Source: Yamagishiella unicocca
Taxonomy: Eukaryota > Chlorophyta > Chlorophyceae > Chlamydomonadales > Volvocaceae
Direction of reading: 5' to 3'
Assembly (NCBI GenBank): GCA_003116995.1
Contig: BDSL01000011.1
Location: 1,116,001 to 1,180,000, forward strand
DNA length: 64,000 nt
Below the pieces are notes generated by a model. That model was not told the DNA's origin. It made no database searches and saw only the letters and a list, made by a program, of their open reading frames with translations. The translations under genes and the position numbers were made by a program. Below are positions 24,369 through 36,000 of this stretch, piece after piece (position 1 is the first letter of the stretch; each line of letters opens with the position of its first letter).

Positions 24369-25696
24369 TCTTGTCGAGCAGAAAGTTCGTTCAAGGTAGT
24401 CTTATCCGCTATTGCCTTGCGACGGCCAAGCGTTAACCTGCAAACTAGGTCCGCTATCAGAAGATGGATTGTCTAGTAACAATGCCGATCGACAAGTGGA
24501 ACACCTCTAAATGCGCTGCAAGTCCTCCTACAGTACGGCAACTGCTTGAGGGCTCTGTACTAGGAAACTACCGAGTTCATTGCAAATCTTGCCTTGCGTT
24601 TGTTATCACCCATAAAGGCGAGTTGGTTCAGTGATTAAGCGACAGTTACGTTCTGTCTTTTGCGCATACACCGGCCAGGCGTCGGCTTTCTTGCTGTGAA
24701 CATGGCAAGAAGTTCTACCTTAATATACTTTACATGTGCCTCCCAGATATTGTAGAATCCATGCGGCAAGAACATCTGGAATCCCAGGATAAGGGACTTG
24801 GGGTCAAGTTGGGTCTTGCTGACCGTCTATGGCCGCGTTGTTGAACCACATGGTCTGAACGACGTAGCTCAAGCTTATATGGAGACCCCGGAAAATGCAG
24901 CCACGTTTAGTTGCGGGAAAGTTGGAGGCTGAGAGGCGCCATGAAGATACATATTGAAACAGCATTCTTGACCATTGTTCATTATATGTGTACGTTCAAC
25001 TCGGGCCCACCGGGTGCAGTGGTGTCGCGGGGTACGGTATCCACGTGGCCCAACACGGTTAAACAGAGAACGGCCAGTGCTGCAACGGGGCGCACCTAAT
25101 GTGCTGGCTCGCTGCATGCAAGGGCTTTGCGATTGTTGCAGCAATGCCGTCAGGAACGCTTTAAGGCACACAACTCGCATGTCCAACGCTGCCCTGCGTG
25201 CCCTACGCTGCCATGACACCCCATTCACACTACCATCAGGACTATGCTCGTAGCGAATGCGCAGCTTATTCCCTGACGGCGCCTTTCTGGTGTGAGCGAG
25301 GACCGAAATGGTGTGAGCGAGGACCACCCCACAAAAACCCTCGCCGCCCCCCTAATCGGCTTGGCGATCACTCAACCCACCCCCATAAACCCCAAACCAA
25401 AAGTCCACCGAAAGTCCGCTACACTCCCAACGACTGACTGATCCCTCACACCCTCGGGGAGTGCAACAAGGTAGTTGGGCTGTCGAAACTCCGACGCGGC
25501 CTCCGGCCCCCTCTCAGCCCTCCCTGGGCATCTTCGTGGCCCCGAGAAGCTAGAGCCGAGCCCCCCCTCGTCGGCTCTCCAAAACGGTCTACATGGCTGC
25601 GATCCGACCAAGTGCATGCAGAAGCACCCCACCTACCAGTCAGGGATACCCCACCTACCAGTCAGAAACACCCCACCTACCAGTCAGGGATACCGG
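24369..25696. other. Intergenic region upstream of SGA1
   Basis: About 1.3 kb upstream of the SGA1 start codon. Its left part, AT-richer than the genes, should hold the SGA1 promoter. Its right part (25290-25696) is C-rich with small direct repeats, including TGGTGTGAGCGAGGACC twice near 25289 and 25309, and merges into the recombinase relic. No gene recognised. Confidence 0.45.
25626..25693. repeat. Short tandem repeat, three copies of a 22-23 bp unit
   Basis: The unit CCCCACCTACCAGTCAGRRA occurs three times in a row directly beside the recombinase relic. It may be part of the terminal region of that element. Confidence 0.85.
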
Positions 25697-26031
25697 TCAC
25701 ATCGTTCCCACAATCTGCATTTGCACCGACGCCGCTGGAACCACGTAGCCGTCTACCACATCCGACTTCCACCTACCATGCGCCTTAATAGCCTCGTTCT
25801 GCACGCCTCCTGTCGTCGCCACGGTCGCCCCCCCGCCCCCCGACGCAAAGTGTGGGCTGAGAAGTCCACCACGTCGAAACCCAGCTGGGGGTATCCTCTC
25901 TGAACCTCCCACAACAGCGAACACAACCGACTTGTGAAGTCACCCTTTGCCAGCCCCACCGGGCGGGCCCCCCACTGGGCCCCCTTGCAGGACAGGCCCA
26001 AGACACAGATGCAGAAGGCAGCCAAGCACAC
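25697..26031 (-). pseudogene. Tyrosine recombinase remnant (DIRS/Crypton-like element)
   Basis: Two overlapping minus-strand frames together read like the C-terminal half of an algal tyrosine recombinase. The first frame (26031 down to about 25838) has LAKGDFTSRLCSLLWEVQRG and FDVVDFSAHTLRRG, the box II H-x-x-R motif. After a shift in a C-rich run near 25825-25845, the second frame gives NEAIKAHGRWKSDVVDGYVV with the H-x-R/W and the tyrosine nucleophile position. The N-terminal catalytic arginine region is absent or unrecognisable, no intact frame of useful length exists, and no reverse transcriptase was found. This is a dead fragment of a mobile element. The exact class (DIRS, Crypton or other) cannot be told from this piece. 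Confidence 0.68.
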
Positions 26032-26344
26032 AACAGTGACAACGCGAAGATGCCTGAGTGGCGAAGCACCTCCTGCCTTATCACAATCTGCGGCCCGCTG
26101 CCTCGAGGTGAAAGGGTGGAAGAATATAGCAACTGCCCAGTAGACATAAGGCTAGTCGACACGATAAGCGCAACAGCCCTTGACGCAACAGCCCTTGATG
26201 CAACAGTCCTTGACTCCACAGGTGTGCGCACAGCCCAAAGCAGGGACCATCCCAGCAACTTCGTATCTCACCTCTCATATCTCACGTATAAGTAACCCTT
26301 TTCCCGTCGTCCTCCCGCATGCGTGCGCTGCATGCCCGGCCCCT
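26032..26344. other. Short intergenic stretch right of the recombinase relic
   Basis: About 310 bases between the relic and the stop codon of the ferredoxin-like gene. It contains three imperfect copies of a unit like GCAACAGCCCTTGA (about 26170-26215), perhaps more of the decayed element, and the 3' UTR of the ferredoxin-like gene. Confidence 0.4.
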
Positions 26345-27222
26345 TTACGGCTGCGCATCACTGCCTCCATGAGGGTCCAGCACAAACTCCAGGCCACCCA
26401 GTGGGGTAACGGACTCCGGCTTCCTCGGCAGGTCGGGCAGCGGGACGGTGCCCTCACCCCAGAATTTGTCATACTTCGTTAGCTGCAGGTCACCCATGCA
26501 ATTCACCTGCGAAGCAGGTGGACGCGGGAACAGTGGCAGTGGCGTCTCCTAAAAGGGGGCGCCTTGCAAACAATGGCAAACGTGATCGGTACACCCTTAG
26601 AAGTGGACCGCAAAGCACCTGCCCGTCCCCAGTACATACTTGGCAAGCCAGCCTTAGACGCTGGTTGTTTGGCGCCGAGTGCGGCTGGAAGTTCAACCGC
26701 AGGCGCTCCGCTATGGTCCACTCGACCGGCTCCACCTCTCCCCTGCGAACAAGGCTGTTAGCGAGCAGTCCCCACCTGCAGCATGCCCCCGTGCAACGGA
26801 GGAACTTATCTAGAACGAGGCGAGGCAAGGGGCCATGACATCACTGACCCCACGTGTAACGTATTTCCCGGCTGGGGCTGCTGCGTGGACTGCTAATAAT
26901 GCAGTTCCCTTTCTCACCAACCCCTTCCGACCCCATCCTCGCTAACGGATAGTACTTGATCATTTCAGTCACACCTGACCTCTACAGCACATGTGCCACA
27001 TGAGCCGATTCCGCGGCAGTTGACGTATACCGCCCCTTCGCTGTGTGGTGTCAAGCCGTTCTTAAGCAGCGCGGTGCGTAACTTCGTGCCACGAGGTACC
27101 TCTGCCTTCTGACCACGAATTGATATCCGGACTACAATCGGTTGCTGAGGCCAATGGGTTGCCTGGGTTGCCTGCTGTGCGGTGCACGCCGTGTGGACGG
27201 CAACTACAGCACGATGCTTCAT
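26345..27222 (-). CDS. 2Fe-2S ferredoxin-like protein, 170 aa
   Basis: Three exons (26975-27222, 26640-26742, 26345-26506) sum to 171 codons including stop. Residues about 28-118 form a plant-type ferredoxin fold: IVVRISIRGQKAEVPRGTKL, then the cluster loop VNCRGIGSCGTCAVEV with C69, C75 and C78, and the fourth ligand C116 in RLRLACQV. The spacing C-x5-C-x2-C...C differs slightly from photosynthetic ferredoxin (C-x4-C-x2-C) and matches the plant group described as 2Fe-2S ferredoxin-like, which also has the downstream EW...ERLRLNF..HS..N motif seen here. The C-terminus (TKYDKFWGEGTVPLPDLPRK) is conserved in that group. The first 25 residues could be part of a plastid or mitochondrial leader but are short. 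Role presumed electron transfer; partner unknown. Confidence 0.87.
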
Positions 27223-27519
27223 GATTGCACGTAATTAGCTGCTGCAAGCTATAAATCACACGGTCGGAACACAGGCAGCCATCATTCTCGGTTTCTCGCG
27301 TCTTCAATGAAGACCTTAGTACCACTGTACGGCATACTTTCAAGCACCTAATTGCTTCTAAGCATAGTTTCGAGTTCTGGTGTGCAAGCGTGGCATAGAC
27401 AAGCGTAAATTCCAGCGAAATTCTTGTTGTTACATGAAACGTTATCGCTGGGAAGGCAAGTGACACTTAAGCCAACGGGTACAATCCATTACAACAAATA
27501 TTAGATAACAGCGTTTCAA
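27223..27519. promoter_or_regulatory. Compact divergent promoter, ferredoxin-like gene / ARL2
   Basis: Only 297 bases separate two start codons in opposite directions, so both promoters and 5' leaders must share this AT-richer interval. No TATA box could be assigned with confidence. Confidence 0.55.
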
Positions 27520-29524
27520 ATGGGATTACTAACAATTATCAAGAAGGTCAAGCAGAAAGAGAAGGAGATGCGGATTCTAATGGTGTAGGTTTCGTAACAT
27601 CTGTGCTTCTTAGTTACGTGTATACGAGCCACATGCTGGAAGCCCTGCGCTGGTATGTGCAGAGGTCTGGATAATGCTGGTAAGACAACAATAGTTAAGC
27701 GGCTCAATGGAGAGGACATTACCACGATCAGCCCGACGCTGGGATTCAACATTAGGACAATGACGTTCAAGGGGTAAGCATTCCGTGCGTGGGGCCATGC
27801 ATCCCGCAGGTCTGATCGCCGGTTGGGGCAAGCCCTCCTTGCACTCGCTGCAAAGGTATTGCAGCAATTCTCCTGGTTGCCGTGCCCTTCCCTGTCACCT
27901 TGGCGACGGGCCATGAATCTTATTTCCCTAATTCCCATGAGTCGTGTTCCTAATTTGCGCCTGCTTTCGCGGCCTGGGCACGAACTATCCTCGCGTTTGC
28001 CATCCAAGGTTGACTGCCGGTTCCCTATTTCTCTGTCAATTTGGATCCTCACTTCACGACTAGGACGCACTGAGTGGAGGACTCGCCTCGCATGCTCCTG
28101 TGTCGGTGCATGTGTTTTTTCCGTTCTGATGCATATGCCCTCACTACCCTCCCTTGCATGCGCATGTCCCAAGTCGCCCGTAAGGCGTCAGCCCTCTAGG
28201 CTAGAGTACCGCACGTAACAACAACCTGCCCCCCAACCCCTCCAACTACGCCTTTACCGCCGCCAGTTACAAGCTCAACATATGGGACATTGGCGGTCAG
28301 AAGACCCTGAGACCATACTGGCGCAATTACTATGAGAAGACGGATGCGCTGATCTGGGTGGTGGATTCGGCCGACCTGGCTCGTCTCGACGACTGCAGGT
28401 GTGTGCGGCCGCCGGTTTCCTACAATGTGCGCGTCACCTGCTGCCGGCTCCGGCCGGGTGAGGGGACGGCGCGGGGAAGCGAGGATCCAATCCGTACGTA
28501 CAAGTACGGATCGTTTTTCACACATATTGCACGGAAGGGACAGCAGCAAGTACGAGGCAGCGCGTGTTATGTCCCTAGTAGGTGCCCGCTTCACCTGAGC
28601 GACGTGCGACCCGTTGCTCGGCTCTGAAAAGCAGCAGCTGTCGTCGTAGCAGCGGCGGCGGCAAGGGCATCCCGTTGCGTCTTTACCTGCTGTCGACATC
28701 CACAGATGCCAGTTGTTTCTACCTACGTGCGCATCAGCAAGCATGCCCCATCCCGCTCCTGCTGCGCCCTCCGCCGCCCTTGTCCGCCCTGCTCAGGGAC
28801 GAGCTACGTAACCTGCTAGGGGAGGAGCGGCTGTTCGGGGCCACACTCCTCATATTCGCCAACAAGCAGGACATTCCCTCAGCGCTATCCGTTGGGAAGC
28901 TTGAGAAGGTGGGTGCTGGGTGCTAATTAGCGTTTGGAGTAGTCGGGCCTGCGGAGCTAACCAAGGAAAGGGAACAGGTGGTAAAACGGAGAAGAACCCC
29001 TGCGGGTTGGTAGAGCTGGGGAAGTTGCCGGTCCAGTTGTTAATCGAAGCCAGTACCTGGGCCAGGTGTCAATCAAGGCCAGTACCTGGGCCAGGTGTCA
29101 ATCAAAGCCAGGACATGTGCCCACTGTCGTACATTGTGAGGACCGTTATGTGCCCGGTTGCCCACTGCCTCTTGTGACGCATATTGGTTCGCACTCGGAC
29201 GTGTCTCACTGCGCACGGGGCTTCTTTACTATTAGAGCAGACTTCGTCTACCATTTTCATCCACCGACAAACATATGTGCCTATGGTCCGCTTGCCAACA
29301 GCAATCAGTTTATCCTATTGTAAAAGACCGTCACACCTGGTTGCAACAATTATTAACCAATCACCGCCGTACCAACGATGCAATCTCAGGCGCTCGACAT
29401 CGCTTCCATCGCCAAGCGCCACTGCCGTGTAGTGGCGTGTAGCGCAGTGGATGGCACGGGGCTGCTGGATGGCTTCGACTTTGTCGTGGGCGACATCTCC
29501 TCCCGGATATACCAGTTCTCGTAA
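27520..29524 (+). CDS. ARL2: ADP-ribosylation-factor-like GTPase ARL2, 184 aa
   Basis: ARL2 controls tubulin folding cofactors and release of lipidated cargo. Five exons: 27520-27584, 27663-27773, 28267-28398, 28797-28908 and 29390-29524, exactly 185 codons including stop, the same length as animal ARL2 (184 aa). The N-terminus [20 protein letters not shown] is the ARL2 amphipathic helix. GTPase motifs: P-loop GLDNAGKTT, switch [27 protein letters not shown] (DxGGQ), NKQD (in [12 protein letters not shown]) and CSAVDG (SA motif). [17 protein letters not shown] is typical of ARL2. Gly2 is present but, as in ARL2 generally, myristoylation is not expected. Intron 4 carries a 29-bp tandem repeat. 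Confidence 0.96.
29051..29108. repeat. Tandem duplication of 29 bp in ARL2 intron 4
   Basis: CAGTACCTGGGCCAGGTGTC and the following nine bases are repeated twice head to tail, with a partial, diverged third copy on each side. Confidence 0.9.
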
Positions 29525-30502
29525 CGAGATGCTGTATGGGCGACCGCGCGGCATGCGTGCGTGCGTCAGGCGCAAAGAAATTGCGAACCACGGCGTGCGT
29601 CAGACGTGTTGCTAAATTTGAAAAAGGAAGTCAGGCAGGGAGAGAGAGAAAGAGAGGAGAAAGGGAGGCAGAGAGGAGAACTGAGCGACTAGCACGCACG
29701 GTACATTACTTGCTCAACTTGAACCGTGTGCCGCAAAACCTTCGTGCGATGACTGCGTCGCCGAAGCTGTTGATGGATGTGCCAGGAAGCAACTCGGTAG
29801 ACACCCGGTGACAGTTCTCCTTGGGTCCTGGACACTTTAAAACAGAGTTTCATTGGGGCTTAACGTCGATTGTCTACGTTCATTACTTGGTTGCCTGCGC
29901 ACATCCCGCACATGCATTTTGCATGGTTGGTCCTTCTGACGCGGGTCGGGGCATTGGCCCAGCTCCACCTGGCATGCTTTCTGCAAGTAGCCGCGCCCGG
30001 AAGGTGCCAGGCAGGGCCAATACACAGGGGGGAATAAACATGGTTATGCGACGCTGCACCTACCAAGACGACATTCGACGCCTTTCGAGCTGGGAAATCG
30101 ACTTTCGACGGTGCTTAATTTGCCGAGCCTGCCGGCCTCCGCGGGTGCCATAGGCCGATGTACGCAAGGCCTGCAATGCGAAAACGCGATCTGGCCGGCA
30201 TGCGCAACGCGCATTGCAGAAGTTTCATACTTATACCTGTACCAATTTAGGCGGTGTGGGTTTGGCGGGGCAGCGAACTTTTTTTTGGCACGGCAACCGC
30301 CCGATTTGCCAACCCAAGGCCATTCTTGCAAACAATCGCTTAATCCTAACAGCTTAGCATTATTACATTTCATCAAATCTGAAGTAAGGCTTATTGCCTT
30401 ACTTCATTGCACCAATCCACGTGGGTGGTTATTGAGCTGTCGCTCATTTTGTGCCAGCACCGGCTAACCTGAGTCTGCTCTGGGAATACATCAAGCGGGA
30501 GA
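29525..30502. other. Intergenic, ARL2 end to ureidoglycine aminohydrolase start
   Basis: About 980 bases with the 3' UTR of ARL2 and the promoter of the next gene, both on the plus strand. A purine-rich patch (29640-29680) is the only striking feature. No gene recognised. Confidence 0.45.
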
Positions 30503-31393
30503 ATGTCCATCGCAGCTACTCTGGTGCTGGCACTGGCCACGGCTCTGCTTGCAGTGCCGGCGGCCCATGCTGCGGAGCTATGCGGCCTGAAGCCCACGCC
30601 GGCCTGCGCCGGTCACGACTACTCTGCCGTCTTTCGTCCAGCTGAGCGGGGGATCGACTTCGACAACCTGCCCGGCTACACGCGCAGCGCGCACCATGCT
30701 GACCACGCGCTGATCGCCGTTGAGAGCCGCGTCTTCGCTGGCCAGCGCGGCTGGAAGTCCGCGGTCACGGCCCACATTGTCTCACCTGCTCGCGGCGCCA
30801 ATTTTGCAATGTACCTGGCGGAAATGAACGATGAGTCCTCCGCCGAGCCGGCTCGCTCCGGCGTGGAGCGCTTGGTGCTCGTCCTGCAGGGCGAGGTCAC
30901 CGTACGGCACGGCGCGCAATCGATTAAGCTAGGCGCCAACAACTACGCCTACTTTCCGCCCAACTCCACCGACATGATTGCTTCGGAGGACGGCGCCGGC
31001 CTTCTCGTCTATGAGCGCGTGTATGCCGCGGGCGGTGCTCCAGTCTTCAGCAGCGGTGATGTGGAGGAGTCGGCGCTGCTGCCGACCGGCCCCGAGGTCT
31101 TCAAGCTGCGCAAGCTGCTGCCGCAGACCGCGGACTACGACTTCAACGTCCACATCATGGACTTCCAGCCGGGCGAGTACCTGTGGGTGAAGGAGGTGCA
31201 CTACAACCAGCACGGCCTCCTGATGCTGGAGGGCAAGGGCATCTACCGACTGGGAGATTCATGGTACCCGGTTCAGGCGGGAGACGCGGTGTGGATGGCG
31301 CCGTACGTGCCGCAATGGTATGCGGCTCTGGGCAACACGCCCACACGTTACGTCATCTACAAGGATACGACACTGGACCCGCTGCTGAGCTAA
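30503..31393 (+). CDS. UGLYAH: (S)-ureidoglycine aminohydrolase, 296 aa, intronless
   Basis: The enzyme acts in allantoin (purine nitrogen) breakdown: it hydrolyses (S)-ureidoglycine to (S)-ureidoglycolate and ammonia, in the plant ER. It is a bicupin. Residues 1-23 (MSIAATLVLALATALLAVPA...) are a clear signal peptide, agreeing with ER entry. The second cupin has the manganese-site pattern E-x-H-x3-H in VKEVHYNQHGLLMLEG (E231, H233, H237) and Q271 in APYVPQWYA; the plant enzyme has the same set about four residues further on. YRLGDSWYPVQAGDAVWMA is close to the plant sequence. Length matches plants (about 298). It is the only single-exon gene in this otherwise intron-rich window. Confidence 0.95.
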   Translation: MSIAATLVLALATALLAVPAAHAAELCGLKPTPACAGHDYSAVFRPAERGIDFDNLPGYTRSAHHADHALIAVESRVFAGQRGWKSAVTAHIVSPARGANFAMYLAEMNDESSAEPARSGVERLVLVLQGEVTVRHGAQSIKLGANNYAYFPPNSTDMIASEDGAGLLVYERVYAAGGAPVFSSGDVEESALLPTGPEVFKLRKLLPQTADYDFNVHIMDFQPGEYLWVKEVHYNQHGLLMLEGKGIYRLGDSWYPVQAGDAVWMAPYVPQWYAALGNTPTRYVIYKDTTLDPLLS

Positions 31394-33025
31394 ATGGCCA
31401 TCCCATCAAACGTTGTGACGCTCACAAGATTGCGATGCTTCTATGGTCTCGACGAGAGCTTACAGGAGCTGAGCCGTGCTGGGAATAAGACACGGGCGAA
31501 GGGTTTTTGCAGGAGGCTGGTGTTCGGTAGTTGGGGGGGGGGCACTGAGGCGCTGGGGGCGGGAGGACCTAGGGGGCGGGGACAGAGGTGTGGGGGCGGG
31601 GTTGGACGCGGGTGCGTGTATGGCAGGGCCGAAGTGCCGAGCCGTGTCAGCACCTCCCACCATGTGGTGCGCATTCGGGGGGAGTAAGCAGGTGCGCCAA
31701 TGTAGGGCGTGCGCACTTGCACCCGTTGTGTTTTATAAATGCTGAGCTGAGCCGTTGCACCCGTTGTGTGTGTGTCACACAAACAAAAGGAAACAATTGG
31801 AAAGGCGCATAGGACGTGCAGGGGTCAGCTGTTACGCCTTACTGGACGCTGCTCTTTCCTCCTGCATGTAACTTATGCAAGTGTACCCCCCATGGCACAT
31901 GCTGCAACCACCACGCTGGCTCTCCACCTGGAATCTGGCTAGGGTGCAGCCAGCAGAGACGACTGGCCGGTTGTAAGTAGGACGCAGCTGGGGCATATGA
32001 AGGGCAACGTACTGAACCCGGCGCTTCCAGATGTCCGAGTCACCCTCTGTGGCCCCGAGTCGGAGACACTGGGCTTTGTAGGCACGTGAGGGTCGGAGAC
32101 AGCGGACCCTCCATTCGACAATCTGCGTTCGGATCCGCGTCTCACGGATTAGAGGTGCGACGCGGGATAGGCAACACGCAGCTGCACGTGTTGGAGGCAT
32201 GATGCCGTACCGGGCAGCGGGCAGGATTGTGGGCGGACAAGTGTGTAATGGAAGATTCCGGCGGTAAGGGCGGTTATGGCCACAACCGGGGGCCACCGTT
32301 TCTGGATTCGTACTTGTGGAGAGTTCAGCATATTTCCATAGAGAGCAGGTACAGATGCCAGGCCAAAGGCGACGGCAAAGTCATCGACGGGATGAACGCT
32401 GCTGCCACACTGATATTCTTTGGCTGCAAGGGTCGACCAGCACTGAAACCCAGGGTTTAAGTCATCGGACTGCTATAAGCTACGGTACGGTTTGAAGGGT
32501 GCATTTGAAATATGTGGTGTGCGGAACCACCGAAGTCAATTTAGCATGAGCACACACATGCGCGCCCTTCGCATGGTTGTTGTAACGGTGTTTGATGGTC
32601 ACCCGGGGTAACGGATGGAGGCCCGTTGCTGGTCGGAGATTGATGGTCTGAAAGGATGGCAGCAGGCCCGCAGGCCCTTATGGTTCCTGAAGCCGACTTA
32701 CAGCTACGTGTACGGATGTACGTCTTGCCGGCGGGTTCTGGGTTGATTGACCAAGCTTGAAGAGAATTTCATGTGAAGCTTGCTGATCGACGCTCAAATC
32801 TTTGTGTAGTGGTCCAACTATAGCTTGCTTTCATGGCGGTGCCGTCAAAAACAAAGTTGACATATCTAGTTCCTCCATTCGCAACGCAGAGTGAACAAGC
32901 GATTAACCTATATTATAGTTCTAGCTACCGAGATTGTTAAATTTTCTGGTTAAGTGCCGTCACCGTAACTATCTAGATTACAGGATTCCGTCGGCCGCTG
33001 TGCCGACTGCCAGACGCAGCGCACG
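31394..33025. other. Intergenic, ureidoglycine aminohydrolase end to MTR4 start
   Basis: About 1.6 kb with the 3' UTR of the upstream gene (TGTAA at about 31867) and the MTR4 promoter. The minus-strand open frame at 31832-32296 has no family similarity and an irregular composition. The last 500 bases before MTR4 are AT-rich, as in other promoter regions here. Confidence 0.45.
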
Positions 33026-36000
33026 ATGGAGCTGTCGCCTGAAGGCCTAGCCGCTGCGGCAGCAACTAGGCAAGCAGCACGCAAGCGCAACCCGGACGGC
33101 AAGCAGGATGGCCATGATGGCAGTCCCGTCGCCGACAAGCCCGAGCAAGTCAGCAAACGCCAGCAGGGCCCCGGCGGCCGCCCCATGTCGGCCTGCACGC
33201 ATGAAGTTGCCATACCGGAGGGCTTTGACGAGTTCGCAATCAAACACGATCCTGCTATCCACGGTGAGGCTCCTCCCTTTCCACGAGCTTTCAGTTCGCT
33301 CTGGGTCTGTTTCTACCAGCCCTCCGCCAGCCCTTCTCGACCCACATCGCTGTTTCTGCATTCAACCTTTCCACAAGGACCCCTCGCGCTCTTTTCCCAG
33401 CGCCCTGGGCTGTTGCACAGGAGGCCCCTCCCCCTGGCCGTGCCCGTGGACTCACAGCCGTTTCCGCCCCTCCTGTTTCCGCCGTGGATAGCCCATCTCG
33501 GCCATGGGACCTCTAATCCCCACCCGCTCGCCCCTCCAACTCACCCTGCGCTGCTGTGTACCCCACTCCTGCCACACAGGCACGCTGCACGAGCCCATAT
33601 TCACGGGTCCCCGGGCCAAGGAGTACCCTTTCGTGCTGGACCCCTTCCAGGAGACCAGCATAGCCTGCCTGGTGCGCATCAGGGAGGAGGGGGCGGGGCA
33701 GGAGGGGGCGGGGCAGGAGGGGGCCGGGCCAGGAGGGGCAGGGCCAGGAGGGGGAGGGCCAGGAGGGGGAGGGGCCAGGAGGGGAAAGGTGCCAGGAGGG
33801 GGCGGCGAGGGAGCGATGGAAGTGCGCTAAGGAAGTCGTTACGACGGGCGTGTTGGTGAAAACGCGGCGGGTGTGTGTAGGTGTGAGGAGGGTGTTGCGC
33901 AAATCGGGATGAGCAGGTCGTGGCGTGGGCCCAGGCGGCGCCGGATGCAGGTTCTCGGAGGCCCAGGAAGGACCCAGTGGTGGAAGGCAAGGGGGCAAAC
34001 ACTCGTAGGGCAGGGGTGCCGTGGGGGCTCGGGTGTGAAGGCGGGAGCAGGGAGGGGACGGAGCGTGTTGGCGGGGTCGACGGCGAATGGAGGCTGGGGA
34101 TACGGCATCTGGGCTATGTAGCGGTAGGGTTGCGTTGGGTGTGCTTCTGGGGGAGTCTTGGCGTTGCTGCGGCCGGCTGGCTGCAGTGGTGGCTTGTTGG
34201 GGCGCTGGTGGTGGAAGCGGTGCTGAGGCTCTGCCGGCGACTGGCGGGTTGGAGGGTGGGCCCCAAGGGAGGGTCCAGGCAGTGAGGACGTGTGCAGCGG
34301 AGGATAGGGGATGCGGCGGGGCCTGGAGGCTGGGTAATAGGGTAGGCGGCTGCGAAGGTGTCGATTAGTTCCAGAAAGCCTTGGGGAGGACTGAGGGGGC
34401 GGGGCTGTGTTGGCGCCGGGTCCCCTGGTGGCGGTAGCCTCGCTGGTTAGGAGCGGAGAGGAGGGGCGCGGCGAGTGGGGCCCTGTCCTTCTGCTGGTGA
34501 GGCATGGAAGGGGTCCCTGCCCCTTTGAAGCCCTCGCGACTATGGCCGCCACAGCACGAGCAGCAGCGCTAGCAGCACAGGCAGCGCTAGCATCATCATC
34601 CCCTGGGGTGGGGTTGCAGTGGCTGCATCCTCCCGCATGTGATCAAGGAACCATGGCAGCTCCTAGGCAGCCGCTGCTGGAGTGAGCGGCATGGCCGCTG
34701 CCGCCACCTCCGGCGCTGCTGACGACCTTGGTGCTGCTGCCGCCCCTTCTGCCGGCCCCCTGTCATCGCCCCCCCAGGAGCGGTACGAGTCGGTCCTGGT
34801 TTCGGCGCACACGTCGGCAGGCAAGACCGTCGTCGCTGAGTAAGCCAGGGGCGGGGCCGGGGGGAGGCGAAACCCAATTCGGAAACACTTGGTGCACATG
34901 GGGCCAGGGGGGGGGGTGAGCGGGCAACGTGCTGTGGCATATCGCGGTAAGTTTGCCGCAGTAACACGGGGAGGAAGGAAGCAAGGTGACACGTGCATTC
35001 CCTAATCTCCCTACCCTGGAGCCTTATCCGGCCCCGTAGCCGCACGCATGGCCTCCCACCACCTTCCGCATGGACGCCTGCCGCGCCCGCCACGCAACGG
35101 ATGCACCCTCCCTCGGGCCCTCAACACTCTGCCCCACTTTCGCTCGCCTTTCCGCAACCCGCACCGCCCCATCCCCCGCCTCCCCATCCCCCGCCTCCCC
35201 ATCCCCCGCCCGGCTACTGTCAGGTACGCAATTGCCATGGCATTCAGGAGCAAGCAGCGAGTCATATACACGTCGCCACTTAAGGTGGGGTTGAGGGTGG
35301 GGTATGGCGAGGTGCGGGTTTGGGCACCGGAGACGACGGCGCCATATGGTCGGCGTGCCAACGAGCTTCCGCGGCGGCCCCTACTCCTGCCCGCCCCTCG
35401 CGCTCACCCCCTCCCCCCCTCCCCCCGCAGGCTCTCTCCAACCAGAAATTCCGCGAGTTGTCGGAGGCGTTCGATGGCGACGTGGGCCTTATGACGGGTG
35501 ATGTGAGTCTCAACCCCAACGCCTCGTGCATCGTGATGACCACCGAGATCCTGAGATCCATGATCTACCGGTAGGTGCCCGGAAAGCGGGAAGGTAGGTG
35601 GGCGGTGAGCCGCGAGGGTCGGTGCATGACGAGGTTACCGTGAGCGGAGGGCGGCGACGCGGCGCGGGTCGGGTCGGGTGGAGGGGGTGTAGCATGCGAC
35701 CACCCTGGCTTCCGTTCCTCACTCTTCCCTCCTACCTCCTCCCGCCACTACTCCCCTCCCTGGTGCCTTGCAACCCTCCCTGGACCGCAGGGGCAGCGAG
35801 CTGCTCCGCGAGGTGGCCTGGGTTGTGTTTGACGAGGTGCACTACATGCAGGTGCGGATGGGGGGGGCGGAGGGGGAGGCAGGAGGTTGAGAGGAAACCC
35901 GTGGGTCGGCACTTAAGAGGGAGGGGGGGCAGGAGGGCGGGGGGGAGATGCTGGTGGGCCGCAGTGGTAAGGAAGACAGCGGGTCGTAACCGTGTGTGAA

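Noticed and set aside
25372..25632. Open frames around 25.4-25.6 kb as a protein gene
   Set aside because: C-rich low-complexity sequence beside the recombinase relic, with no motif and no consistent exon structure.
31832..32296. 154-codon minus-strand frame between UGLYAH and MTR4
   Set aside because: Composition is irregular, no recognisable motif, and it lies in the 3' UTR/promoter interval.
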